A stretch of DNA of 64,000 nucleotides from Pyropia yezoensis (taxonomy: Eukaryota > Rhodophyta > Bangiophyceae > Bangiales > Bangiaceae). Shown here one piece after another: positions 53,780-62,702 of the stretch (the stretch's first letter is position 1; every line of letters starts with the position of its first letter). The DNA lies in assembly GCA_009829735.1 (NCBI GenBank), contig CM020618.1, positions 19,639,346 to 19,703,345 of the forward strand. The letters run 5' to 3'. A model generated the notes under the pieces. It searched no databases. It was not told the origin of the DNA and worked only from the letters and a program-made list of their open reading frames with translations. Made by a program: the position numbers and the translations under genes.

Positions 53780-54182
53780 GGTTGATCGACTGCGGTGGCG
53801 GCCACGGCAGCCTGGCCGCCAACAGAAAGGACGGAGAGACGGCGTCGGCGGCCACGACGGCCTGGCCGCCGACACAGCAACGAAAGAACGGCTGCGTGCG
53901 CCTGGCCGCCTACAGAAAAGCGGCGCCACGCCCACGAGCACGGTGGCCCTGACGAGGGCGGGGAGAGGTCACGATGGCGGTGTGAGCGAGAACAGCGTCG
54001 GAGGCCACGGCAGCGTGGCCTCCTATAGATGACGTAGGGCGGGCGCAAACGAAGCGCCGCTCAGCAACCATGGAGAATGTAGCGGTGGGCACGACGGCGA
54101 CGCTCCCAGACGGCCAGGGACGTGGGGACAGCGACGATGGGTCGCATGGCGCTATTCACCCCCGCCGGCGCCCCCCCCCCCC
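53780..54182. other. Upstream region of the DDE gene, short repeats
   Basis: Three or four imperfect copies of a GGCCACG...GCCTGGCCGCC block (near 53803, 53850, 53900 and 54008) precede the transposase start. No further gene is seen. Confidence 0.5.
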
Positions 54183-54434
54183 ATGCGTGCCTGGTCCCAC
54201 GCACCCCGTCCATGCGTGCCTGCTCCCACCCCCCTCCTCCCCATGCGTGCCTGGCCCCACCCTCCCCCCCCCCCCATGCGTGCCTGGTCCCACCCCCCCC
54301 CCACGCTTGCCTGACCCTCCCCCCCCTCCAATGCGTGCCAGGTCCCCCCCCCCCCGCCCCCCAATGCGTGCCTGATGCCACCCCCCCTCCCGAATGCTTG
54401 CCTGGTCCCACCCCCCCCCGCCATGCGCTCCGGT
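54183..54434. repeat. C-rich minisatellite, unit about 30 bp
   Basis: Nine copies of ATGCGTGCCTGGTCCCAC or close variants, each followed by a C-run, start near 54183, 54212, 54243, 54275, 54303, 54331, 54364, 54393 and 54423. Confidence 0.9.
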
Positions 54435-55271
54435 TCCCAGCATGCCCGATCCCCGCCCGGAGGCCCCTGTTTGGAGCCCCACGCCAGAAACCTCGCTCCA
54501 CACCTCCGGGCGCCCGCCCCCGCAGGACCCCTCCCCTCCACACACGGCCTGCAACGGTGTCGCGCCGGCCCACTCCCCGCAACCTCCTGCCGCCGCCAAG
54601 CGGGGCTGCCCCTCCAGAAAATGCACGCGCTGTGTGGTGCGTGGCGCACTGTCGTGCTGATACGAGCCACCTGAACCCCCATCCCCCGCCCGCTCCACCA
54701 CACTTGCCCGTACCCCCTCACCGACGACATGGTGCAAGGGCGCTGCTCCCCCTGCGACCCTGGCCCCCATCGCGTTGTCCACAGAGGACAGTGTTACGCG
54801 AGTCCCCCCTGTGATGCCAGCAAACTACGATGGTACTCGCGAGAACAATGGCAGTCGCGTCTCGTCGTGCCACGCACGCTGTGGGACCAGGTCCTGCGCT
54901 CCTGTGCGGAACAGGCAAGAAAGCCAACCTCGAGCAGGCCGAACCGACGCCCCCTGCGCCCTGAAAGGAGTCCAGCACGCATTCCTCGCACGAGCGACAG
55001 CCAACAGCCAGAGCGGTGGCGTCCCCGCACACGCCCTACAGTATACAGTGCTGGCAAGCCCCCGTTGTTGGAAAAAGGCGCCGCCCCGACCGTCAGTGTA
55101 ACGAGCACGCACGGCCACAAATTCTCGCGCGAGAACATTGCCCGGGGCTGGGAGATGTGCCAGAGATACGACACCCCGGTGGCTGACACCCATGCGATCG
55201 TCACCCGAATTGTCCTCGGTCGTCCATCGATCATGTTTTGGCCCTTAAATTAGCGAAAACGGGGGACAAAC
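54435..55271. other. Right interior of the Harbinger element, no gene recognised
   Basis: Open frames on both strands, the longest plus-strand one at 54729-55253, have no recognisable domain. Confidence 0.4.
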
Positions 55272-55342
55272 GAGATCGGAGATAGGGAGCGCCGTACAAT
55301 AATCGCCGTGACTATTGTACGGAGCCTCCGATCTCCGATCTC
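55272..55342. repeat. 71-nt foldback hairpin
   Basis: Arms 55272-55301 and 55313-55342 are inverse copies with a few mismatches in the middle and an 11-nt loop. Each arm contains GAGATCGGAGAT and CCGTACAATA. It lies about 180 bp inside the right end of the Harbinger element. Confidence 0.85.
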
Positions 55343-55518
55343 GCCCCGAACTATTGTTTACAATATGGTTTTCAATGTCTGATAAGTTCTTTGTACTTGA
55401 AATAAGCCTCGTTTATCTCCGATGCCGTAAAACGACCGGATCAGGCCCGAATTCACGAGATACAGCCACGTGTGTTACGTGTCAGCCGATTTCGCCTAAT
55501 ATATGCTAATATATGATC

Positions 55519-55543
55519 GGATCCCACGTCGGTGGACGTGCTC
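55519..55543 (-). repeat. Right terminal inverted repeat of the Harbinger element
   Basis: Inverse of 32116-32140 with three mismatches, followed by TAA. Confidence 0.8.
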
Positions 55544-55546
55544 TAA

Positions 55547-55784
55547 CAGCGAACTTCGTACTGGCGCCCCATTTCATGTGAAACGAATCGAATCTGGGTG
55601 TCGGTCTTGGTCACAGCGCCAGTACCCCCCAGTACGGGTGGTACGTTTTAGCGACGATGGGTGTGTATGTAACTCGACCATACAATTCCTGTGCACGGCC
55701 TGCCGACCGGGAATAAAAAAACAAAGAACTGGGCAACAGCCGCGGTGCCGTCACACCGCCCTCTCCATTCAAAGGCTCGAGAGG
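55547..55784. other. Intergenic between the Harbinger end and SPRING1
   Basis: No gene. GTACTGGCGC (55558-55567) and GCGCCAGTAC (55616-55625) form an inverted pair. Confidence 0.5.
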
Positions 55785-56978
55785 TCACTTGCCCCCCCGG
55801 CACGCTCCCCCCAGGACTCTCCGGCGGCCCGCCTTCCCCCCCCCCGCCGTCCCTGCCCCCCCCACCGGCCGCGCGAAGTCAAACAACCCCGCATGGAGGC
55901 CTGGCTCGACGGCCGGCGGGTCCCCTCCATAGCAGTGGTGCGCCGCCGACCGGTACGCATTCTCGTGCACCACCGACCGGCTGCTGCTGCGGCACGCGGC
56001 GGCACAAACGGCAAAGGGGGAGCCAAACGCGGCGGCGGCGACGCCGCCACGGTAGTCCGCAAATGACCGCGCGGCCTGCAGGGACGTGCGAAGGCCCTCG
56101 AGGGCGGGGTCCAAACAGCACGACACGCACTGGTCGTAGCGCACACAGCAGCGGGTGGTGGCGTCGCATGTGACACACCCGTACCGCGCCGTTGACGCCG
56201 CCGACGTGCCGCAGCACCCCCGCCGCCGGCCGTCGGCGCGCACCGCCTCAAGCAAGCACGTGTAGCCGCGGTCGTCGGTCACATACGCGGGGCCGGTGAC
56301 GGTGTTTTCGCACCACTGCGGGGGGGCGGCGGGGGCCACTGCGGCGACGCCCGTGTCCCCCGCCCCCCCAGCGGCGCCGCCCCTGCCGCCGCTGTCGCCG
56401 CCGCCGCCGCCGCCGCCACCGCCGCCGTCTCGGCCGTCCTCATCATCTTGTTCCCGCGCGTGGGAGGTGCTCATGTCCACGACCGAGTAGAGGTTGCGCG
56501 ACTGCGCGGCCGCGTCAGTGGCGCGGCCGTACCAAGCCCCCCCTCCCCGCCTCCCATCGTCGGCGGCACCCCCCTCCACCCCGCCACCGGCGTGCCCCCA
56601 GTCCGACGTGACCGACTGCAGCGGCGCCGCCGATGGGTCCCGCCACGCCGCCCCTGGGGGTGGCGCCGCTAGCGGGGGGGTACCACCGGCACCGCCGGCA
56701 GCAGCAACAGGGTCTGCGTCACCCCCCCGCCTCTCCGCCCCCGCTACCAGCACGGGCGCCGAGTTAAGGCGGCGTAGCAGTGCCCACAGCGACGGGTGAC
56801 CGCCGTCGCCGTCGCGGGTCAGCAGCGTCACGCCCCCTGCCAGAAGCAGCGTCGCACCAACCCATAAGAGCGCAACAGAGAGAAGGGGGGGGCGCCGGGG
56901 GGGGGGGGCGGGTGCACCGCCGCCGCCGCCGCCTCCGCCATCGCCATCGCCGCCTCCGCCAATGTGGATGGGTCGCAT
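55785..56978 (-). CDS. SPRING1: SPRING/C12orf49-like (DUF2054) Golgi membrane protein
   Basis: In animals this family acts in the Golgi, where it supports site-1 protease maturation and SREBP activation. The ATG at 56978 starts a 397-residue protein with a Gly-rich head, one transmembrane helix at about residues 33-53 (LLSVALLWVGATLLLAGGV), and a Gly/Asp-rich linker. The cysteine-rich domain spans about residues 223-349: WCENT, DDRGYTC, CC, CVTC, QCVSCC, then AACRSSSRSVVHENAYR and CYGG. The spacing and the SxSVxHENxYR block are diagnostic. The frame is open upstream to 57647, but that part is low-complexity. It is transcribed away from SHQ1. Confidence 0.9.
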   Translation of the reverse strand: MRPIHIGGGGDGDGGGGGGGGAPAPPPRRPPLLSVALLWVGATLLLAGGVTLLTRDGDGGHPSLWALLRRLNSAPVLVAGAERRGGDADPVAAAGGAGGTPPLAAPPPGAAWRDPSAAPLQSVTSDWGHAGGGVEGGAADDGRRGGGAWYGRATDAAAQSRNLYSVVDMSTSHAREQDDEDGRDGGGGGGGGGGDSGGRGGAAGGAGDTGVAAVAPAAPPQWCENTVTGPAYVTDDRGYTCLLEAVRADGRRRGCCGTSAASTARYGCVTCDATTRCCVRYDQCVSCCLDPALEGLRTSLQAARSFADYRGGVAAAAFGSPFAVCAAACRSSSRSVVHENAYRSAAHHCYGGDPPAVEPGLHAGLFDFARPVGGAGTAGGGKAGRRRVLGGACRGGK

Positions 56979-57657
56979 GGTTTGACGAGCAGGGGGGGGA
57001 CAGCGCCCCACCGCATGGGCCCCCCCCGACAGGAAACCAGGGGGAGGGCGAGGATGGGAGAAAGGGGGGCAAAAGCGGGGGGGGGAAGCGGGGGGAGAGG
57101 GGGAAGGGATGACGGCCACGGGAACAGCGGGAGAGGAAGCAGAACAGGAGGGTGGGGAGAAAGGGGGGGTGCACAGACCCAGCCAACGGCGAGCCGGCGT
57201 CGGGGGGGGGGCCAGCCGGTAGGGCAAAGAAGCACCACCACGCAAGAGGCACGTCCGCCCCCGCCCGCGGGAGGGGGAACGGGGGGGAGCGGCGGCTGTC
57301 GCAGACACCCGCGCGGTGCCTCGACGGCGCCCGGCGGTGGACGGCGGCAGCGCGGAGCGGCGGCGGCACTGGCCACCGCCCCGGACCTGCGGCGGTGGTC
57401 GTCGGGCAGCGGCGCCGGGTCGGGCTGCAGACGGTGGGGGGGATGCCGCAGCCACAGGGAACGCGCGGGCCGAGATGGCGAGAGAGTTCGCCCGCCCGAT
57501 GGTGTGTTGCGACGGAGACCGAGAGCTGTTGCCGCGCGGGAGTGTGTGACGCGCTCTCGACCACCAAACGTGGCTGGGAGCCGGCCGGGCTGCCACTGGA
57601 GGGGGCAGAGGCCAGCCTCCTCTGCGCAAGGCCGTCTCTTGTGCCACTGCCGGGCGG

Positions 57658-57670
57658 CCAATTTCATTGG
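57658..57670. promoter_or_regulatory. Palindromic CCAAT pair between divergent genes
   Basis: CCAATttcATTGG lies in the 1.56-kb gap between the SPRING1 start (56978, minus) and the SHQ1 start (58535, plus). Facing CCAAT boxes fit an NF-Y type bidirectional promoter; the role is inference. Confidence 0.35.
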
Positions 57671-58335
57671 TGGGTGGCCTACAGCCCTGCGGGACATGCA
57701 GGCCTTCTAATTCTCTGCGTCAATTATGATGACTTACAGTAGACGTGAAACCTCGTGACCAGTTTGTGACGGAATGAGAGGCTCAACGGGGCTTGCCCTC
57801 TTCCTCCCTCGGCGCCGCCCCGCGGCCGTGGCACGTGACGCTTGGCGGCGGCTCTAGCGCCCCCCCAGAACGTCGCCGGACGCCATCGCCACCGAACGCC
57901 GTCCCCGCCTCGTGCACGCGACGGGCCCCCCCCCCCCACCCGCTTCTGTACAGTGTACCACCACCACCCCCCACCCGACGTGGACCGCTGCCACCTGGTG
58001 ACGCTGTGGACCTCTGCTGTCGCCCCGCTGGCCGGCCTCTGGCTGCGAGAGCTACCGCCACGGGTGGGGGGGTGGTCGCCAGGCCGCCGTCGCCGCCCTT
58101 GGAAAGGGGCGTTGAGCAGCCGGCACGCGCGCGCTCCTCTCATCCCGTGCCGGTGGCCACCGCGGCGCTGCGCTGCGGTCTCCGCCGGCGTCGGTTCCCG
58201 TTCTCCTTGCCTCCATCCCTCCCACCTGCCGTGGCAGTCGCGGGTGGCGCCCGTCGCGGTCGGTTGTGCCTCCCCTTCCTTTCTTCCCCTTGTGACCCCT
58301 CCACCCCCCCTCCCCTTCTCTTCTTCTCTTTCTTT

Positions 58336-58362
58336 CCCCCCCCCCCCCCCCCCCCCCCCCCC
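58336..58362. repeat. Homopolymer of 27 C upstream of SHQ1
   Basis: An uninterrupted C-run within a longer pyrimidine tract (about 58290-58380), 170 bp before the SHQ1 start. Confidence 0.95.
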
Positions 58363-58534
58363 GTCCGCTTTCTCTCCTGTTGCAGCGTGGCATCGCAGGC
58401 GCACTCCATTCCCTTTCTCCTCGCACGGCTGCGCTCGTGCCACCGGTTGCGCCTGTTGCGGCGGCGCTCGTCGTCGCTTCCTCCCTTTCCCCATACGTGC
58501 CTTCCTGTGCTTTCTCCTCGCTGGTGTGGCCACC

Positions 58535-60607
58535 ATGCACTCTGCCAGCGGCGGCGCCAGGGTGGTGCGGGTCGTCTCCCGCCCCGCTGGCTGCGTCGTG
58601 GTCACGGCTGGCGGCGGCGGCCGGCCGGCCGTTCGCGTGCGGCATGGCGGCGGTTGCCACCGCGGCTGCGGCTGCCACCCCCGGCCGGTGGCGTGCCCGC
58701 CCACGACGGTGGTGCGTGTGTGCCCGCCGCCGCCAAGGCGGGTGGTCGTGTGCCCGCCGCCGGGGCCGGCGCCAGCGGCCACCGTCATGTGCGGCCCGCC
58801 CCCCTGCTGCGCCATCCACCCGGGCGCCGCCTCGGAGGGGCACCATCTCCCGCATCCCACCGGCTGCCCCGTGCATGCAGGCCTCGCCCCGCCGTCGGCG
58901 CTGCACCACGACGCGTCGCCGGCTGCGAAGCCGCCGCGGCCGCCTGCCGGGTGTGCGGTCGAAGGGGGGGAGCCCCCTGACCCGTGTTCCGCGCCAGCGG
59001 CGGCGGCGGACGCTGCTGACGCGTCGCCGCCACCCGACGACAAGCAGGTGGTACAGGGGCCAAGCCTCTCCATCCCGTCGACGGCGCCGGGGCCAGCGGC
59101 TGCGCCGGAGCCGGCACCAGCGGAAGAGGTGGCCGACGGGCTCGCCGACATGACGCTGGACGGTGGCGGCGACGACGCTAGTGACGGGGCTACCGCGGCA
59201 GCCGCGGCGGCGGCGGCCGCACTGGCTGCTACCACAGCAGCCACTGTTGGTTCGTCTTCCACGTCCATGTCCTCGCTGTCCTCGTCAACGGCCTCGTCCT
59301 CTTCCGTGTCCAGCAGCAGCCTCAGTTCCAGCTCCGACTCACTGTCGGGCCTTGCTGGTCGTGCGGCGGCGCTCGCGGGCGTCCCCCCCCCACCTGCGTC
59401 GCTGTCCCCGCTCCCTCGCTACGGCTTTGGCCGCGCTTTTTCCGGCCGCTTCCCCCCTGACCGGGCGCCTGCCACGTACGCAGCCATAGCGCTGCCGTAT
59501 CCCGACTCTGTGGCTGAGCGTCAACGCCGTGCCGTTCGCCTCGCTGCCGAGGATGACCAATTTGACCCAGAGCACTACGCGGCTGACTATATGCTCCCCG
59601 GCGACCACGAGGATGCCCTCACGGTGCCCCCGCCGTTTGCTGAGCGCCCGTCGCTGTCTGCAGGCGAGCGGTTGCTCCTCAGCCGCTTCCCTCAGACAAC
59701 CGGGGTGGCAGACACGGAGCTGCACCGGGTGCTCGCCGGTATAATGTGCGCGGTGTGGGCGTGGGCGTACGACCGACGCGTCAGCGGCGGGGGCGGTGGT
59801 GTGGAGGCGTGGTGGAACCTGACCTCCCTCTCCCCCGTCTTTTCCTTCCTCGATGACGAGTTTTTCGACATTGCGTCTGCCCTCGATGCGGTGGCGCGCC
59901 GCTCCCTAGCGTACCCCCTCATCCGGTCGGTACGGATGGTGCGGGCGGTGTGCGCCGACACGGCGGCCGTGTTCCAGGGAGACCCCCTGCGCGTGCGCGA
60001 GCGGCTGGTGCGGGTGCTCCTCGATGTGCACACTGCGCTGCTCGACGGCGACGGCTGCGGAGACGTTGCCGAGATGTTTGTCAGCCCCTACCTATCGTGG
60101 GTGATGGATGAGGGGGGGATGTCCCCTGCGGTGCTGGACCGTCTGTGCAACTCTGTGGTCAGGTATTCTTGGCACGTGGGGTCCGTTGGGTGGGATTTGA
60201 AGCACATTGAAGCGCTCGCCCGGCGGGTGGCGCGTGACGACCCTGGTCTGACAGGCGGAGGGCAGGGGGCAGGGGGTGGCGACGCCGCTGCGGCGGGCGC
60301 CGCTGCTGCGGTGCTGCTGTCAACCGCGGCGGCCTTCGAGGCGGCAGAGGGGGCGGCCGCATCTGCCTCGGAGGGTCCTCGGCCGGGGTCGCTGGCACCA
60401 GCGGGGGCTGCTGCAGCCGGCGACATGCTACGCCTGTCCGACTCGGTCAGCTTGTTGAGTGAAAGCAGCGGCACCTGCTCAAGCGGCAGGTCTGTCCCAT
60501 CCAGCTGGTCGTCGGGTTACACCGACGAGCCGTCCGTGGACAGCAGCGGGGACAGTGCGTTTGCGCGACGGGCACAGGTGGCCATTGAGGGTGTGCGCCG
60601 CGGCTAG
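58535..60607 (+). CDS. SHQ1: SHQ1-domain protein, H/ACA snoRNP assembly factor
   Basis: SHQ1 holds the pseudouridine synthase dyskerin/Cbf5 during H/ACA RNP assembly. The ATG at 58535 sits in a strong context (GCCACC) and gives 690 residues. The SHQ1 domain spans about residues 290-570: YGFGRAFSGRF, LPYPDSVAERQRRAVRLAAE, FDPEHYAADYM, then FPQTTG and the helical part with ARRSLAYPLIRS. The N-terminal 150 residues are Cys/Pro/His-rich and do not look like the CS domain usual in SHQ1; a CS part could lie in an unseen exon. A Ser/Ala-rich linker and tail flank the domain. Identification rests on the middle domain. Confidence 0.85.
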   Translation: MHSASGGARVVRVVSRPAGCVVVTAGGGGRPAVRVRHGGGCHRGCGCHPRPVACPPTTVVRVCPPPPRRVVVCPPPGPAPAATVMCGPPPCCAIHPGAASEGHHLPHPTGCPVHAGLAPPSALHHDASPAAKPPRPPAGCAVEGGEPPDPCSAPAAAADAADASPPPDDKQVVQGPSLSIPSTAPGPAAAPEPAPAEEVADGLADMTLDGGGDDASDGATAAAAAAAAALAATTAATVGSSSTSMSSLSSSTASSSSVSSSSLSSSSDSLSGLAGRAAALAGVPPPPASLSPLPRYGFGRAFSGRFPPDRAPATYAAIALPYPDSVAERQRRAVRLAAEDDQFDPEHYAADYMLPGDHEDALTVPPPFAERPSLSAGERLLLSRFPQTTGVADTELHRVLAGIMCAVWAWAYDRRVSGGGGGVEAWWNLTSLSPVFSFLDDEFFDIASALDAVARRSLAYPLIRSVRMVRAVCADTAAVFQGDPLRVRERLVRVLLDVHTALLDGDGCGDVAEMFVSPYLSWVMDEGGMSPAVLDRLCNSVVRYSWHVGSVGWDLKHIEALARRVARDDPGLTGGGQGAGGGDAAAAGAAAAVLLSTAAAFEAAEGAAASASEGPRPGSLAPAGAAAAGDMLRLSDSVSLLSESSGTCSSGRSVPSSWSSGYTDEPSVDSSGDSAFARRAQVAIEGVRRG

Positions 60608-60966
60608 TGGGCCAGGAACGGGGGTTGGGTGGACGAGTCGGGCGGTGAGGGGGTGGAGGGAGGTGGTCGCGTTCAACGAGATACGTGCGTACCCGTGGAG
60701 AAGTGGCCCGGTGCGGGAAATTCGCCCTCCCTACCGTCGCACGCGGTGGTGGGTTCTCACCGGGGCTGGCTGTCGGGTGTGGGCGGTGGCAGCGGAGCCT
60801 GCAAGAGCGTCGCGGGGGTGCCCCTGCGATTGAAACTGCCGCTTCTGCCGCGTGCCTGCGTTTGCGCGTACGGCCGGTCGGGGCCACCTGTCTCGTTTCT
60901 GATTGGCTGCATCGTGTGAATAGCTGCAGCGTGTGTGTGTACATGGACAGGCTCGCCGTGGCACTT
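60608..60966. other. 3' flank of SHQ1, no gene seen
   Basis: Nothing recognisable. Confidence 0.5.
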
Positions 60967-61416
60967 TCACGGCGGCCTGCACCTTTGGTGGGAAGACCAC
61001 ATAGAGAAGTCATTTTTCTGTCTCTGGGCCGCCTTTTGGTGCCAGGGACAGCGCTGAGCTTTTGCACGACGCGCTTTCTCTGTCCGCGGTCTGGTGGGGT
61101 GGGCAAGATACCGCCCCCCAACACCCCCCCCGAGGCACCGAAAGACATGCCCGTCTGCGCACATTCCGACCGCTCTGGGCGGGACCAGCTGCCTCCGGTC
61201 GGGCGCAGCCCGGGGCAGCGCCACCGCGTCCTGCATGGGTAGGGCGGTCGCCACCACCGCCACCATCCGCGTGTGGATGTACAGTGCGAACGTGTGCGTC
61301 ACGGCGCTCAGGTAAAGGCCGTCGTCGCCCAGCACGTTCTCCTCTGCTGCCGCGAACGTTGCGCCACCAACCGGTTTGGGGGACAGCGGCGGCGGCGCCA
61401 CCGCCTGCCCACCCAT
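60967..61416 (-). CDS. Hypothetical protein, possibly one exon of a longer gene
   Basis: From the ATG at 61416 a 149-residue frame contains a protein-like stretch (ATFAAAEENVLGDDGLYLSA, then THTFALYIHTRM) followed by a basic tail. I do not recognise a family. Further minus-strand frames at 61520-62040, including an ATG-started Ala-rich stretch with MTFPMEPPLAAAAKG and a frame with EDLKEGSYAAKGRLVAARLA, may be other exons. A CTAAC branch-like word lies near 61676. Exon borders cannot be fixed by eye. Confidence 0.3.
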   Translation of the reverse strand: MGGQAVAPPPLSPKPVGGATFAAAEENVLGDDGLYLSAVTHTFALYIHTRMVAVVATALPMQDAVALPRAAPDRRQLVPPRAVGMCADGHVFRCLGGGVGGRYLAHPTRPRTEKARRAKAQRCPWHQKAAQRQKNDFSMWSSHQRCRPP

Positions 61417-62044
61417 TATCCGACACCCACGGCGGCGGCGGCACCCCGCCGGCTGGCCGCCGTGCGGCCAGCCATCCTTGCCACCGCCGCCGCCGCCAAG
61501 GGCACGCAACTCACCGTTTCATGAAGGAGGCGCCACAGGCGGCCTGGCAGCAGCGGCGAGGCGGGCGGCAACGAGTCGGCCCTTGGCGGCGTACGACCCC
61601 TCCTTCAGGTCTTCAGCACCCCCCGGCTGGCCAACCGCCTGCCACCAGCCGCCGGTCTTGCCATGGACCACCGGTTAGTGACCGCCAATCGCCGTCCGCC
61701 GCCGGCTGCCACTGCTGCCGCCGCCGTGTTGGCGCGTGGCGCATCATGCCGCCGTCGCCGAGGTCGTCGGTCGCGGCACCAGCAATGGCGGGGGAAGGGG
61801 CGCCGACGGGCTGGCCCCGCCCGGCACACCCGCGCCCCACTTCCCCCCCCTCGCCGACAACACCAACCACCGTACCTCCCGCCTACAGTGGCCCGTCTGC
61901 CGCCACCCACCGGTCAACCGCCGCTGTGGCACCACCGCCCATCTCTTGCGGCGCTATTGACACCGGCCGCAGCCGCTGCCGCCCCTTCGCTGCGGCCGCC
62001 AGTGGCGGCTCCATCGGGAACGTCATCGCACCTTTAGTTGCATT
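61417..62044. other. Possible upstream exons of the 60.97 kb gene, unresolved
   Basis: GC-rich DNA open in several frames on both strands. The minus-strand frames described for the neighbouring entry look most protein-like, but no model is supported. Confidence 0.3.
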
Positions 62045-62066
62045 TAGTAACTGGCGGCAGTTACTA
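62045..62066. repeat. Inverted repeat of TAGTAACTG
   Basis: TAGTAACTG and CAGTTACTA are separated by 4 bp. The same half-site recurs at 62395-62410 and 62451-62459. Confidence 0.85.
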
Positions 62067-62394
62067 GCACTATTGTACATGTGATACTGTCTACTTCGAT
62101 CCCTACGATCGTTGGACGACTGTCAGTCGGTCGAGAGCTTGAGGCCTCTGGCGGATCTGGAGCAGTCGTGACTCAGAAGATCATTTATCACCGAAATTAT
62201 ACCCACGTACGGATTTCGCTCGGAAGAGACATGCGCTACAAGTGGCTCTGGGGGGGGTGTAGGGAAAAGAGCAAGCACGCCATGCCGAAAGTGTGCGCGG
62301 GTGAAACAGGCAACTGGCAACGGAAATGAGGTCTCCTTCATGGGTACATCACAGCCCTGTGCAGCACGCACCCGAAAAGAGGCGGGAAAGTAGC
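62067..62394. other. AT-richer intergenic sequence
   Basis: No gene seen. Base composition is clearly lower in GC than in the neighbours. Confidence 0.45.
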
Positions 62395-62445
62395 AGTAAC
62401 TGCAGTTACTAAGCCGCTGATAACAAAGGGAACAGCTGTTCCCTT
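62395..62445. repeat. Two perfect palindromes
   Basis: AGTAACTGCAGTTACT (62395-62410, 16 bp) and AAGGGAACAGCTGTTCCCTT (62426-62445, 20 bp) lie 15 bp apart. Confidence 0.95.
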
Positions 62446-62702
62446 CTGTTTAGTAACTGCATGATACCAAGCCCTTCCCGTTGTAGCCAGACCATAAAAG
62501 TGCAGAGCCTGGGTGCGCATCACGCGTACTGTAAGATGCCGTAAAAAAAACAGTCAGTGATGTTGGTCGCCAAACCGGTGGTGTCAAGGTGTCTATAGGC
62601 GCTCGTAAGGGGACCTTGGGGGGGGTTCTCCGAAAGTGGCAACGAGCCCCTCAAGGCGACCGTTTTTGAGGGTAGTTTTTTCTGCTCTCTGGCATTGCCT
62701 TG

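Larger units (their letters stand above)
32116..55543. mobile_element. Large PIF/Harbinger-type DNA transposon carrying nested insertions
   Basis: Terminal inverted repeats of 25 bp (32116-32140 and 55519-55543) differ at three positions and are flanked on both sides by TAA (32113-32115 and 55544-55546), the 3-bp duplication typical of this superfamily. Inside are its two characteristic genes: a SANT/Myb-like protein (plus strand) and a DDE transposase of the plant-transposon type (minus strand), facing each other. Subtracting the TRIM and the Ty3/gypsy insertions leaves about 11.9 kb of Harbinger sequence, large for the superfamily. Confidence 0.8.

Noticed and set aside
57724-59268. 514-residue minus-strand frame opposite SHQ1
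   Set aside because: Low-complexity shadow of the SHQ1 gene. The plus-strand domain is diagnostic.
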